From Pegea sp. RAD2-039 (taxonomy: Eukaryota; Chordata; Thaliacea; Salpida; Salpidae), in assembly GCA_034620365.1 (NCBI GenBank), contig JAQGEQ010000077.1:1-64000 (forward strand): a stretch of DNA of 64,000 nucleotides, given 5' to 3'. Under the pieces are notes generated by a model. It was not told the DNA's origin and searched no databases. It was given only the letters and a program-made list of their open reading frames with translations. This document shows, piece after piece, positions 23,801 through 35,804 of this stretch; the first letter of the stretch is position 1; each line of letters begins with the position of its first letter. The position numbers and the translations under genes were made by a program.

Positions 23801-26800
23801 TTTCGATTCTAGAAAAATATTTAGTTGATGTAGTGACGTCATCAACATGTAGTGACGTCATCAATATGTAGCGACGTCACCAACTAACCATTATGATATC
23901 TTTCATTTTGTTGATGGCTTGTTTTGTGTTACTTGTTCGTTTTGAAACTATTGGAGATGTTTCTGGCGTGAACCCTGTCATAATACTTTTGTCATCAAAT
24001 GATGACGTCATCATCGAGTAACCACCTGTCACGTGATCATTAGGAACGACTAGACCTTTTGCTTCAATTTGTTCTTCAGATGAGATCGAATCATCGAGCG
24101 ACGGATGACGAAATGCTGCCGCTTCATCGCGACTTTCACAGCTTTCGGCGTCACTCCCAACTCCTGCCGGGATTGAAGCATTAATTTGCCGCCGATTACT
24201 TGAAATTTTCTCGATGTAATCACCATCTGGGGAATAAGGTTGGAAACGGAATGGAAGTTGATACCCGTTTGAAGTTGGAGAGATTAATTTCGTTCCTTCA
24301 AGATTAATGAAATCTTGATATTGAAAACCCGGTTCATACTCATTTGCATCTTCATTCATAGCTTGTAGCTGTTGATATCGTTGTTAGGAAACAAAAAAAT
24401 AGATGTTGCTATGGTTATTGTGGTGATGTAGTTTCTTTTCAATTTGTTTGTGTGTTTAGGGGCACTTTTAGGACATTTTGTCCTTTTAAATGCGTTGAAC
24501 AATGTTGTTGGGTCTTTTAGGGCACTCACCATTACTGGAAGCGGGTGAAACAACTCGTGGTGCATTTGTAGATAATTGAGAGTCGCTGATTTGACGATGA
24601 CGTCACAACTCACTGTCATTTTCTTCAATTGTTTCAAATAATCGATCTGATGACGATTAACTGGTAAGTGACGTCATCAGTGACTATGACGTCATACTTT
24701 TGTTTTTTCTAACTCTTTTAATCGACGATTTGCTTCTTTAACGGAACTTTTATAGAAATTTTCAGCAAAATTTGCCTGAAAAAAAGTTGACATCAAAATT
24801 AGATATTTGGAAATTGAAATTGAGAAACCTTTGAAATTGTTTCTTCTTGTTTTTGACGCTTCTTCTCCATTTTTCCAGTGTTTGTTGTTGAAGTAGTTTG
24901 TAGTAAAGCAAATGTTGCTGTATTTGTTTGTTTTTGTTGTTGTGTTGGGTTAGAACCTTCAGATTGACTTGCTGCTTCTTTCACTTTATAATATTCAGAC
25001 ATTTTTGAGCAATAACTCAACTTCGCCTTCTTCATGTTACTTATTGCTTCTTCCTGTAAAAAATATGTTAATCTGACATGGAAGCATTGAAGTGGAACGA
25101 ACAGCGCGACGCTTTTCTTTGATCCAATCATCACGAAGCTGTTTGCGCAGTTTATCGTGTTCGGCTTTTTTCAATGTTAAGGGCTCGATATAAGAATGAA
25201 GTAAAATCCGTTCCTGATACAAGCTCAATGAGTTGGAAGCAAATTCACGATCCTGAAAGATGAAGATCAAAATATGAAGATAAGATGTTGAAGATTGGGA
25301 GATACAAACGTTATCAATTGCTGTGAAGTAAAGTGATTGGAAAGGCAAAAAACTTTGTTCTGTAAGAGATGGTTTGACCTGACTACACAGTTTCATCAAA
25401 TTGTTGGCATGCTGGATCTCTAAAATATATCAGAAGATCAGAAGAAGATCAGAAGAAATTGAGAAGAAGATCAGAAGAAGATCAGAAAAATTTGATCAGA
25501 AGAATAAGAGAAGAATATTAGAAGAAGATCAGAAGAAATTGAGAAGAAGATTAGAAGAAGATCAATTTTTACCCAAGGAAGCTTTCTTTTTTACATAAAA
25601 TAGAAGATCTTGAAGATATTTAGAAAGAATTTTCGCTCTTTCGAGAGCTATTTCAACTCCGTCATCAACTTGATAAAGAACATCTTCCTCATCTTCATCA
25701 GCTGCTAAAGATCAAAATTCAAATCTTTAATTTGATGTTTGAGGACAAATTACCATTTAAATTATTTGAACTTCCAGCGTTTTCATTGGATGACGTTTTT
25801 TCAGGAGTTTCACTCTGTAAAAATCTATTTGAAAATAGATAAGTGAAGTAGAAACAACGAACCGTGACTAGTGTAGTCTGTTCACCTGTCAAGCTTTCAG
25901 AGACACTAAAAAGATAAAAAATCAGTTTTGTAGTGTCAAATTATTGAATAAAAACCTGTTACTAAATGTCATTGCAAGGTTGTTGATAGCACGAAATATT
26001 TCAGGAGAACCCTCACAAGTTTTATCTTCATAATCAAATTCTGTAACAAGTCACAAATCAATCTCATCTAGCAACCAGTAACATAGTAACCATTCACATA
26101 ACAACCGTTCACCCAGCAACCATTCACCTAGCAACCATTCACCAAGCAGCCAATCATCTAGCAACCAGTAACATAGTAACCATTCACATAGCAACCGTTC
26201 ACCCAGCAACCATTTACATAACAACCATTCACATATCAACCTGTCACCTTGCAATCATTCATATAGCAACCGTTCACCTAGCAACCGTTCACCTAGCAAC
26301 TGTTCACCTAGCAACCGTTCACCTAGCAACCATTCACCTAGCAACCATTCACCTAGCAACCATTCACCAAGCAGCCAATCATCTAGCAACCAGTAACATA
26401 GTAACCATTCACATACCAACCGTTCACCCAGCAACCATTTACATAACAACCATTCACATATCAACCTGTCACCTTGCAATCATTCATATAGCAACCGTTC
26501 ACCTAGCAACCATTCACCTAGCAACCATTCATTCATCAAGCAGCCAATCATCTAGCAACCATTCATCAAGCAGCCAATCATCTAGCAACCATTCACCTAG
26601 CAACCTTTCGCATAACAACCATTCACATAACAACTAGTCACAACCAACCTTTAACATGTTTAATTAGTGTTGTAGCAGCTGATAAAACATAATGTGAATC
26701 CAAATCATTATATTTATCTACAACCATTTTCAAGACTTTTAACAATTCACCGAGCTGCTTATGAGCCTCTATTAGCCAAGCTTCTCCAATATCTAAAAAT

Positions 26801-28752
26801 AATTTTTATATCAAAAAGTAGGTGGTAGAAGCAGATGAGTCCTCAGCACTTTAAACCAGCAATTGTTTATATAGAACCACCAAAAAATAGGTGGTAGAAG
26901 CAGATGAGTCCTCAGCACTTTAAACCAGCAATTGTTTATATAGAACCACCAAAAAATAGGTGGTAGAAGCAGATGAGTCCTCAGCACCTTAAACCAGCAA
27001 TTGTTTATAAACAACCACCAAAAGGTAGGTGGTAGAAGCAAGTGAGTCCTCAGCATCTGCTAGAAGCAAGTGAGTCCTCAGCATTTGCTAGAAGCAAGTG
27101 AGTCCTCAGCATTTGCTAGAAGCAAGTGAGTCCTCAGCATTTGCTAGAAGCAAGTGAGTCCTCAGCATTTGCTAGAAACAAGTGAGTCTTCAGCATTTGC
27201 TAGAAGCAAGTGATCCCTCAGCATTTGCTAGAAGCAAGTGATCCCTCAGCATTTGCTAGAAGCAAGTGAGTCCTCAGCATTTGCTAGAAGCAAGTGATCC
27301 CTCAGCATTTGCTAGAAGCAAGTGAGTCTTCAGCATTTGCTAGAAGCAAGTGATCCCTCAGCATTTGCTAGAAGCAAGTGAGTCCTCAGCATTTGCTAGA
27401 AGCAAGTGATCCCTCAGCATTTGCTAGAAGCAAGTGAGTCTTCAGCATTTGCTAGAAGCAAGTGAGTCCTCAGCATTTGCTAGAAACAAGTGATCCCTCA
27501 GCATTTGCTAGAAGCAAGTGAGTCCTCAGCATTTGCTAGAAGCAAGTGATCCCTCAGCATTTGCTAGAAGCAAGTGAGTCTTCAGCATTTGCTAGAAGCA
27601 AGTGAGTCCTCAGCATTTGCTAGAAACAAGTGAGTCCTCAGCATTTGCTAGAAACAAGTGAGTCCTCAGCATTTGCTAGAAGCAAGTGAGTCCTCAGCAT
27701 TTGCTATAAGCAAGTGAGTCCTCAGCATTTGCTAGAAGCAAGTGAGTCCTCAGCATTTGCTAGAAATAAGTGAGTCTTCAGCATTTGCTAGAAGCTAGTG
27801 AGTCTTCAGCATTTGCTAGAAGCAAGTGAGTCCTCAGCATTTGCTAGAAGCAAGTGAGTCCTCAGCATTTGCTAGAAGCAAGTGAGTCTTCAGCATTTGC
27901 TAGAAGCAAGTGATTCCTCAGCATTTGCTAGAAGCAAGTGAGTCCTCAGCATTTGCTAGAAGCAAGTGAGTCCTCAGCATTTGCTAGAAGCAAGTGAGTC
28001 CTCAGCATTTGCTAGAAGCAAGTGAGTCTTCAGCATTTGCTAGAAGCAAGTGAGTCCTCAGCATTTGCTAGAAGCAAGTGAGTCTTCAGCATTTGCTAGA
28101 AGCAAGTGAGTCCTCAGCATTTGCTAGAAGCAAGTGAGTCCTCAACATTTGCTAGAAGCAAGTGAGTCTTCAACATTTGCTAGAAGCAAGTGAGTCCTCA
28201 ACATTTGCTAGAAGCAAGTGAGTCCTCAGCATTTGCTAGAAGCAAGTGAGTCCTCAGCATTTGCTAGAAGCAAGTGAGTCCTCAGCATTTGCTAGAAGCA
28301 AGTGAGTCCTCAGCATCTTTGATCAGTAAGACTTGTTTCAAGATAAGTTTTCTTGACTTAGTCTGTTAGTCGAAGAGTTCTCACAAGTCAAGGTGCTACA
28401 CCAACTTATTTACAAGCTTCAAACCAGCTTAGTTGCTACTTTCATCAATATTTAATCTTAGATATAAGAATGTTTTTAAGACAAAGTATTTAATTTCAAG
28501 TAATTTAAATTCAATTTTTTTTCGGATGCTTTAGCTACAAGTGACAAAGAGACTCAGACAAGCTTTGAGCTTTCAACAACTTTGGTGAGTCATAACTCAA
28601 AGTAAAAGTTCTAATAATTAAAATTAGAAAGTTTACTGACCAGTGTTTTGTAGAAAAACTACTTTTAAGGCTGTTAAAGCTTCAGAAAACGTTCTGACAT
28701 CTTGTGTCAGTTTCAAAAGTCCTTCTCTACTTGACAAAAACTTCTCATTCAT
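20883..28752 (-). CDS. ARHGAP29/ARHGAP45/GMIP: F-BAR and RhoGAP protein of the ARHGAP29/ARHGAP45/GMIP family
   Basis: GTPase-activating protein for Rho GTPases with a membrane-bending F-BAR domain. Eighteen coding exons: 28752-28641, 26792-26649, 26040-25956, 25905-25863, 25814-25754, 25704-25573, 25419-25310, 25252-25103, 25053-24829, 24775-24698, 24646-24530, 24368-23889, 23808-23683, 23632-23438, 23370-23195, 21861-21486, 21341-21263, 21175-20883, summing in frame to 993 residues. The F-BAR spans about 150-420 (ERAKILSKYLQDLL, LTLKKAEHDKLRKQLRDDW, IVKSATLNYLQMHHE), followed by YEPGFQY. The RhoGAP domain begins FGIPF, has the Arg finger at about 625 in GIYRMSG, then SPHDVSGVLKRFLCQLPEPL and NLAIIFGPNFMRP. 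The tail is rich in Ser, Pro and Arg (SRPPRRRNS). Vertebrate members carry a C1 zinc domain between F-BAR and RhoGAP; I see no His/Cys cluster here. Introns 1, 2, 6 and 15 are tandem arrays. Confidence 0.9.
21866..23185 (-). repeat. 11-bp satellite in RhoGAP intron 15
   Basis: Plus-strand unit GAAGATGAGAA, that is, sense-strand TTCTCATCTTC. It is the same repeat, in the same sense orientation, as the Rab27 intron at 1-3281. It fills the 1333-bp intron and runs up to the acceptor TTCTTCTAG of the exon that starts at 21861. Long Ser/His/Leu open frames here are by-products of the repeat. Confidence 0.95.
25428..25565 (-). repeat. Short AGAAGATC array in RhoGAP intron 6
   Basis: A dozen or so degenerate copies of AGAAGATCAG on the plus strand, pyrimidine-rich (CTGATCTTCT) on the sense strand, in the 153-bp intron between exons at 25704-25573 and 25419-25310. 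Confidence 0.85.
26050..26640 (-). repeat. 15-bp minisatellite with a higher-order repeat, RhoGAP intron 2
   Basis: Plus-strand unit CAACCATTCACCTAG with many variants (CAACCGTTCACCCAG, CAGCCAATCATCTAG). A block of about 200-225 bp is repeated (compare 26051-26254 with 26255-26479), so a second-order amplification is visible. It fills the 608-bp intron. Confidence 0.95.
26811..28490 (+). repeat. Composite satellite element, copy A (69-bp and 28-bp units plus unique flank)
   Basis: Left part: 69-bp units (about 3.5 copies, to about 27050) containing CCACCAAAAAATAGGTGG and GCAATTGTTTATA. Centre: about 45 copies of the 28-bp unit that includes GCATTTGCTAGAAGCAAGTG. Right part: unique flank of about 170 bp, beginning TTTGATCAGTAAGACTTG and ending near AAGACAAAGTATT. 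The same flank borders copy B (44560-45893, inverted) and part of it borders copy C (46933-47106). It lies in RhoGAP intron 1 (1848 bp). Confidence 0.9.
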
Positions 28753-30539
28753 AGTGAATTTTTTTTAAAGATTTTTTTTTAATTTTTCTGAAAATTTATA
28801 AATAAAAAACTGATTTTATAAATAATTAACTTAAAAATATTTGTTATTTAAAAAAAAATCCATTCAAAAAAGATTTTAAAAAAGTTAATTATTATCAAAA
28901 GGTTCAGAAAGTGAATGTAAATAATTGATCCTAAATTTTATTTAAACTTTAGTTTTATTATCAATAACAATTGAAATCAAATAATAAATTTAAGTAATAA
29001 ATAAAAGTTTTGAAATGCTAAAAATTAAACTTCAAAATTTTTTTAAATTTCAACGAAAAAATTATGTCTAAAACTTTGTAGAAAATAAAAAAAAATTATT
29101 TTTTTCTAAATTATAAAAGGGAAATTTTATTTTTATGTTAGCTACAAAAAAATAACAAGTTTTAAAAATGGCAACAAATTTGCTCACTTAAAAACAATAG
29201 CAACTAAAGATTTAAAAAAATTAGCTACTTCAAGTCCAAACACCATTTTACATAAAAACTAAAAAACATTTATTTATTTTCTAACTGTACAACAAACTCC
29301 ATAAACAAATCAATAAAAAACAACACAAAATAAAAAGAATTTTACTTCGTTAGAAATTTGTTGATAATTTATAACAAGAAAAAATAATTTTATGAATAAA
29401 CAACTTTGAAATGTTTTGATGTTTGGTAAAGCCAAACCCTAACTAGTTTTTTGCTTTTGTCCGAAAACGGCTTTTGTTATCTAATGTTTTTTTAATAAAT
29501 AATTTTTTATATTGTTCAATGTTACTTTAAATTACAATTATAGGAAAACAGATGTTGGAATCTATTTAAGATCTTTTTCTGACAAGATATCTGCAAAAAA
29601 ATTAAATTCAGGAAAAATAAATTTCAATTTAATGCAAATGAAAAACTATCAATGTATTAAAAAAACTGTTCTTTGACTCTTTTCGTATTTTGTGAAAAAA
29701 ACAAATTAAGCAAATTTAGTAGTTTTTAAAAAGTAAATTATTCTTTTTTACTTTTAACCAGTTATAAAGCATCTGAATAAATATTTTACTGGAGTTTTAT
29801 TTTTATTTAGTTTTGAATGACTCACTATTGATTAGTCAGTATAAACAAAATTTATTTTAAATTAACTTCTGACGTAAAAAATTTAATTATTAGTAGACAG
29901 CCAAAGTTTTCAAAAAGTGAAAAAACAATGTTTTAAGTTTTGTTGGTGAAACAGTTAAAATATAATTACTAAAATGGAAATTTATAAATTTAAAATTAAA
30001 AATTAATCTAATTTAATATTTAAAAATAAATTCACGTATTGGAGATTTCGAGATAACATTAAACATATTCTAATTTTAGTTTTAGAGTCGAACGAGCTTT
30101 AAGTTAAAGTTTTTAAGTCCTTTGAGAGTCACTAAAATCGGACAGAGTTAAGGTCTTAAGGTAAGCTCATTATGGTTTATCAAAAGGGACAGTTCATTAT
30201 TCAATAAATACAAACTGGTAAAATTTAAAGAATTTTAATCGAGAATCAATTATTTTTTATTTATTCATTATTATTGATTTAAGTTTTAAGAGAGGTCTTC
30301 AAGGTCAATATTACATTCTTTTAACTAAAAATACTTAAAGTCAAATTAAAAAGTTAAATTTGAAAAGAAACTCTAAATGCGAAATGTGAAAAAGGAATTT
30401 AAGTTTAAACTGAAATTATTTCTGAAGAAAACTTACTTTTTCTAACCAGATTTATTTTAAATTCCTAAAAAGTCCCTTTCAAACTCTAGATTATTTTTAA
30501 GAAACTAAGAATTTTAATCATAGAAATCAAAGAAGAAGT

Positions 30540-30640
30540 CTAATCTCACTTTTGTCGCCGAAGATATTAGTATAAGAGCATAAAACGTGCGTAGAAAGTA
30601 TCTTCTCTAATTACGGGTGAATATTCCCGTAATGCCTCGT
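30540..30640 (+). repeat. Dispersed repeat, copy 2
   Basis: Diverged relative of 19635-19760; see that entry for the shared landmarks. Confidence 0.45.
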
Positions 30641-30956
30641 AGTAATTTGTCAATTAATGTTTAATAACATCAAACTATATCAATCAATTGAGTTCAACTT
30701 CACTGAGAATACTGACAAATAATTCACTGAGAATAGTTCAGCACGCTATTTCTCACTATTTTATATTTTCCTTATTATAATAAAATCGCATAACTATAGC
30801 TGTCTATAAAGTTGCTTTGGAAGAAGCAATAAGCCCAAACATTAAAACTACAACTTCAATGAAACTAATTCACTGGGAATAGTTTTTAACTATAATAAAA
30901 TCGCATAGAAAGAAAGCTCTTAGTTCATCAGCTGCTAGGGTTTACGGATTTCACTC

Positions 30957-31085
30957 AAGCATAATAATAGCTGGAGCCAGCTTCGGCCTAGAACGGCCAT
31001 GTGGGATGTGCTCTGAGTGATGAAGTTTAAAAAACAAAGCAAAACACAGTGAAATGTTGAGGAAATGAGCAAGATACAGTAAAAT
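30957..31085 (-). repeat. Dispersed repeat R2, copy 2
   Basis: Inverted relative of 20395-20520: GGAGCCAGCTTCGGCCTAGA, then ACGGCCATGTGGGATGTG, GAGTGATGAAGTTT and AACAAAGCAAAACA. Confidence 0.75.
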
Positions 31086-31757
31086 TGAATAGGAAAAGTC
31101 TTTAGGGGTTCTAAAATTTAGAAAAAAAACCTTTAACATTAGTTAGCAATTTGATAATATTATAATGATAGTTACAATTTTAGGGGAACGATTAATCTTT
31201 TCTAATTAGATATCAACAATTTATTTCATATTTACTTTTATCTCATTTTACCTGCATAAATGCTTACTTTTCTAGAAAAATATTTTTCAATTAGGAGCAG
31301 AAATTATTACTGTTGACTTTTTTACTTCATTTTACTATTATTCCTTTTGTAATATAGCGTGAAACATGCTTTTTTAATTGCTCAAAATTTCGAGATTTTA
31401 TCATTTTAAAACATTTAAAGTATTTTGAATCATTTTTTAGTTTAACAATCCTTTTAATTTTGACTCGTGATTATAGATGACAGAAAGTTTTCCAAATAAT
31501 TAACAAAGTTTTGCTAAGCTAACAAAATGAAGTTTATCCAGAAAATTTGTTTACTCTAAATAATATTTTTAAAAAATTCAAAATTTTAATTCATAGTTTG
31601 TTTTATACTGATAATTTTTTATTTGAATTATTTTGAAATTAAAAGCAGAGCTTTTGTATAGTGTTTTTATTCACTAAATAAGCCCTTAGCACAAACCTAT
31701 GTTTCGACGGTCGTGTCTACTAGCAGCCTTTTTACATTTGGTATTTGTAGAATCGTC

Positions 31758-33370
31758 ATGAAGGCTAAAGGAGAGGTCTGTTTTTAATTATTTTTTATTT
31801 ATTCGCATATCAAAATCTATTTTTAAATGTATTTTTATGAAAATTTTTCGCTCATTATGTTTTTATTAATAAGTTTTCGGGTTTAAAGCTTTTTTATTTG
31901 TTCCATAGTCTTCAAAATGGTGAACAATTTGGTTTAATTTTGTAATATTCTCAAGATTCCCTATTTATAATATTTATATCTTTAATTTATTTATATTATC
32001 AGAAATATTCCTTTTAAAGATCTGTTTTTTCAACCTTTTGATATTTTTTGCTTTTTATGGTTTTATTTAATATGTTGGGTTTTTATTTATTTACAAGAAA
32101 CTATATTTTTAAGTATTTTGAAAATCTAATATTTAATAAATTTATTTCTTTATAAAATGTTGTTATAAATTATTTTATTTTTAATTCTGGTCTGTTAGAT
32201 GTAAATTTTAGATGTAAAACAAGCTTCAACAGTTTCTTGTAACTTTCATAATTAAAAAAAAATAATTATTTATGAAAATAATTATGATTAATTTGTTCTT
32301 TTATCTAATATTTTTTGTTAGTTTCTATCTTTTATTTTTTTGTCTTTGTTTCAATTTAATAAAATATAAATTTATTTTTCCTTTTATATAATATGAAATA
32401 AATTTTAGAAATTTAGATCTTTTTTATAAAGTTAATTTTGAACCGTTTATATTTTTACCAACCTAATTACAAATATTGAATTTTTATAATTTTCTCTATC
32501 ACAGCTTCGGGAATATCGCGTTGTCGGTCGCAAACTTCCATCTGAAGCTGTACCCAACCCACCTCTTTATAAGTGTCGACTTTTTGCTCCAAACCATGTA
32601 GCAGCCAAGTCCAGATTTTGGTTCGTTTTATTTTAATAAATTACCTTGATGTAGTATTTCAATTTATAATTTTATTTCATCCAATTTTATTTACATTTTA
32701 TAATAACTCTCTAAATCTTTCTTACTATAAAATTTCTTATCAATCCAAAAATCTTTGAAAAAGTCTTGTGTCTGGTGGTTTAATGTGCTGAAGATTTTAA
32801 TTAATAATCCACCAACCAGCATTTAATAATTGATTGTAAATTTAAAACCATTTCACTGGTACCATTTAAACAAAATATCAAAGATTGCTGCTAATTGGTA
32901 GCTTTTTATTTTCTAGGTATTTCGTTTCTTACTACAAGAAAGTGAAGAAGAATGCCGGAGAGATCCTCTTATGTAAGAAAGTCCCAGAAAAATCTCCTGG
33001 TAAAGTGAAGAATTTCGGAGTCTGGCTTCGTTATGATTCAAGAAGTGGAACTCATAACATGTACAGAGAATACCGAGATACCAAAGTAGCTCGTGCTGTG
33101 ACTTCATGTTATCGCGATATGGGCGCTCGACATCGAGCTCGACCTGGATCCATCCAAATCATGAGGGTTGAAGAAGTTAAGGCAGCAGACTGCAAACGGA
33201 AACACGTGCAACAGCTTCATGTAAGTTTTCATCTTCTCTTTGCTTTTCTTTTCTCATTTCATCTTTTTTAGGATTCTAAGATCAAGTTTCCATTACCTCG
33301 TAAAACTATGAGCAAGTCGCGACAAAACGCTCCAAAGTTTACGACCAACAAACCAAGATTATTCTATTAG
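31758..33370 (+). CDS. RPL18A: 60S ribosomal protein eL20 (L18a)
   Basis: Structural protein of the large cytosolic ribosomal subunit. Four exons: 31758-31775, 32505-32620, 32917-33220, 33272-33370, giving 178 residues (animal orthologues about 176). Diagnostic segments are [43 protein letters not shown] and [12 protein letters not shown]. The first coding exon is only 18 nt (MKAKGE), as often in this gene. An acceptor-like TTTGGTATTTGTAG sits 7 nt before the ATG. Introns 1 and 2 (729 and 296 bp) are AT-rich with no tandem array. Confidence 0.98.
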
Positions 33371-35804
33371 TTGAATAAATTTCAGTAAATCTTGATGACA
33401 TTTAAAACTTGCTGTTTGTTTTCTCATCAACTTTGCTTCGTAGTTTAGAAAGTTTTAAGACAGGAATTTTCAAGCTAAAGAGTAAAGTGTCAGATTTATT
33501 GAGTCTCGAGAACTTAATTGAGCTTCAAGTAGTAAATAAAGATATATCTAGGAGTCACTCTTAAAATGTTGAAGGAATTGGTAGAAGAGCTCCTCTACCT
33601 TTTCTAAGCTCAACAAATTTAAATAATTTCTTAAATGTTGTTGATGCCTTATACATGAATCAGAGATGGTTGTGGCAAATGTTTCAAAGACCTTATAGTC
33701 ATATTCCCTTCATAGATTAAATCGCTAGTTTAATATTCATGGTTCACATCTACTTTCATCCATATGAACAAAAAGATGTCTTATTAAATAATTGTACATT
33801 CGGAAAACACAGCTAACTGACAAAATATATTTTCTAATCCTTTCAAAAATCGAATTGACGGATTGTTTGAAAACGATTTATGAGCAACTTTGATAGTTGC
33901 AGATTCAGGGCAATCATCTGCAGTATATCACAGTTCATATCAGCCTCAAAGGTGCGAACTGTTGGAGTCAAGTTCCCTGTTTGGTTTTAAATAATTTGAA
34001 CTTAAGGTTTGACACACGGATGTGAAGTTGAATAAAGAATTTATGTTTCGCTGGTGGGTACTACAGTTAATGCAATTAACTGAAGAAATAAACTGAAAGT
34101 TGATTTAGCGTTACACTTGTGTTGTTTCTGTTACTTTAACAGCTATTATCACTATGAAAAATCTTACTGTTGTTTATGGTGGGCTGTTTCCTCATACATT
34201 TCAGTATCGTTCTGGCAGCCCCTGTAACGCCAGCTGGGCGCAGCTGCATCTGTTCCGCTGTATAACCTTGTTGGCGTGGAGAGTAGAATCCTGTTGCATA
34301 CACAATAACTGGATCTCCATAAATTCTGCCCAGGCTTACACTATAACCATTCTCGGCCAAAACTGGCCATTATTATGTAGATGTGAATTGAGTAAGAAAA
34401 ATATAAACTATAAAATCAAAATACAAACCAATATAACAGCCGATTAATTAAATATCTTAAACAGCTTTTGTAAAATTTTTAAGATTTTGCTTCGCTTTAG
34501 CTTAAATGTCATTTGTATAAAAATTTTGTAATAAAATAGCTTTGCTTGCACTTTGGGCTCTTCTATAAGTGTTTGTTTATCAATTAATCTCTCTGATACA
34601 GTAACAAATCTGCAATTTTCACTAACTTAACTACATTCAATGCTAAAATACAATTAAATAGCATGCAATATTCCATTTAAAAATCCAATTCCAGCTTTTA
34701 CTTTCAATTATTTAGTATATGGTCCGAAATTTTACTTCTAAAATTATTTGACCGAAATTTATTTTGCTAAAATAATTTAAATGATGACTTAAGGAATTTT
34801 TCATTAAATCTAATTTCCTTTAAACTAATTTTTATTAATATTATTGTTAAAAATAATTTTCAATAAAAAGTAATTACAACATAACTTTAAAAACTAAACT
34901 ATAATTTTTTAAATATTTAATTTTTTTAAATTTTAACATAAAATTTGTTGAAAATTTTGTTAAATGGAGTATTTAAAAAAAAGTTTATTATTGTGAAAAA
35001 AACGTTTTTTTGAGAGATTTTCAAACTTATTTTCTTTATTACTACTTAATTTTGATTATCTTGCTCGCTAACGAAGCTTATTTTCTGTCTTAACCTAATT
35101 GAATTTGTTTTATTTCGACATCTTGTCTTTTCTGTCTTGTTATAAATATGACCTACAGAACATTCTGTAAAGCATAAAGCCGACCCATAAAAATTGATTT
35201 AAATAATTTTTTCAATTTGATATTTTCTAATAGATTATTTAATATAATATTTTTATTTCTAAGTTAAATTTTATTTCTTTAATATCATTTTGCACATGTG
35301 TTAATATGCTCTTTTGCGCTTTTAGTGGCAAATTTTGTGAGTTTATTGTAGTTGATTGCCTGCGCTTCCTTTTTCTTTGCCTGAAGTCAGTTAGCGGGTT
35401 TTATTCATTTTAAGATAAAATATGATCTTATTTCGATTACAAAAACAGATTTTTAATATATTAAAAGGCAGAAAAAAGTTGGGGGTATTTTTTATATACA
35501 CAGTTTTGCAATTTTGATTTAAATTTGAACAGTTTAATTTTCTAGTTTTGAACTGTGAATAAAGCTTTATAGGTAATAAATATTTTGTATTTAAAAAAGA
35601 AGTCATTTTTTTTCTGACAGCTTTGTGAACAGGAACTGAACTTGTATTTTAAAATAAAACCGTTTTGAATAGTTTTAACTAAACTAGCTTTTTTAGATTG
35701 ATGTTATATTTCTTGAAACCTTTATTTGCAAATACTTTTTTTATGAAATATTTTTCTTTTTTTTATAGAAAAATATTAATTTTCTAGATTCATTCAATTA
35801 TATT
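33371..35804. other. Intergenic between RPL18A and eIF4A
   Basis: AT-rich. Contains the dispersed repeat at 34205-34375; otherwise nothing recognised. Confidence 0.65.
34205..34375 (+). repeat. SINE-related repeat R1, copy 2
   Basis: GCGCAGCTGCATCTGTTCCG, GTTGGCGTGGAGAGTAGAAT and CAATAACTGGATCTCCATAA match 16690-16590 (inverted) and 43855-44020. It ends in ACCATTCTCGGCCAAAACTG, a form of the R2 terminal core. Confidence 0.8.

Larger units (their letters stand above)
28753..31757. other. AT-rich intergenic region between divergent RhoGAP and RPL18A genes
   Basis: No exon recognised. Contains repeats at 30540-30640 and 30957-31085 and a local duplication around 30690-30920 sharing AATTCACTG(A/G)GAATAGTT and ATAATAAAATCGCATA. 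Confidence 0.65.

Noticed and set aside
26811..28320. CRISPR-like look: 28-bp direct repeats
   Set aside because: Units are back to back with no unique spacers, in an intron of a eukaryotic gene; it is a satellite.
34154..34447. 97-codon open frame and its antisense
   Set aside because: Overlaps the dispersed R1 repeat; similar frames at 16601-16813 and 43769-43960 come from the same repeat.
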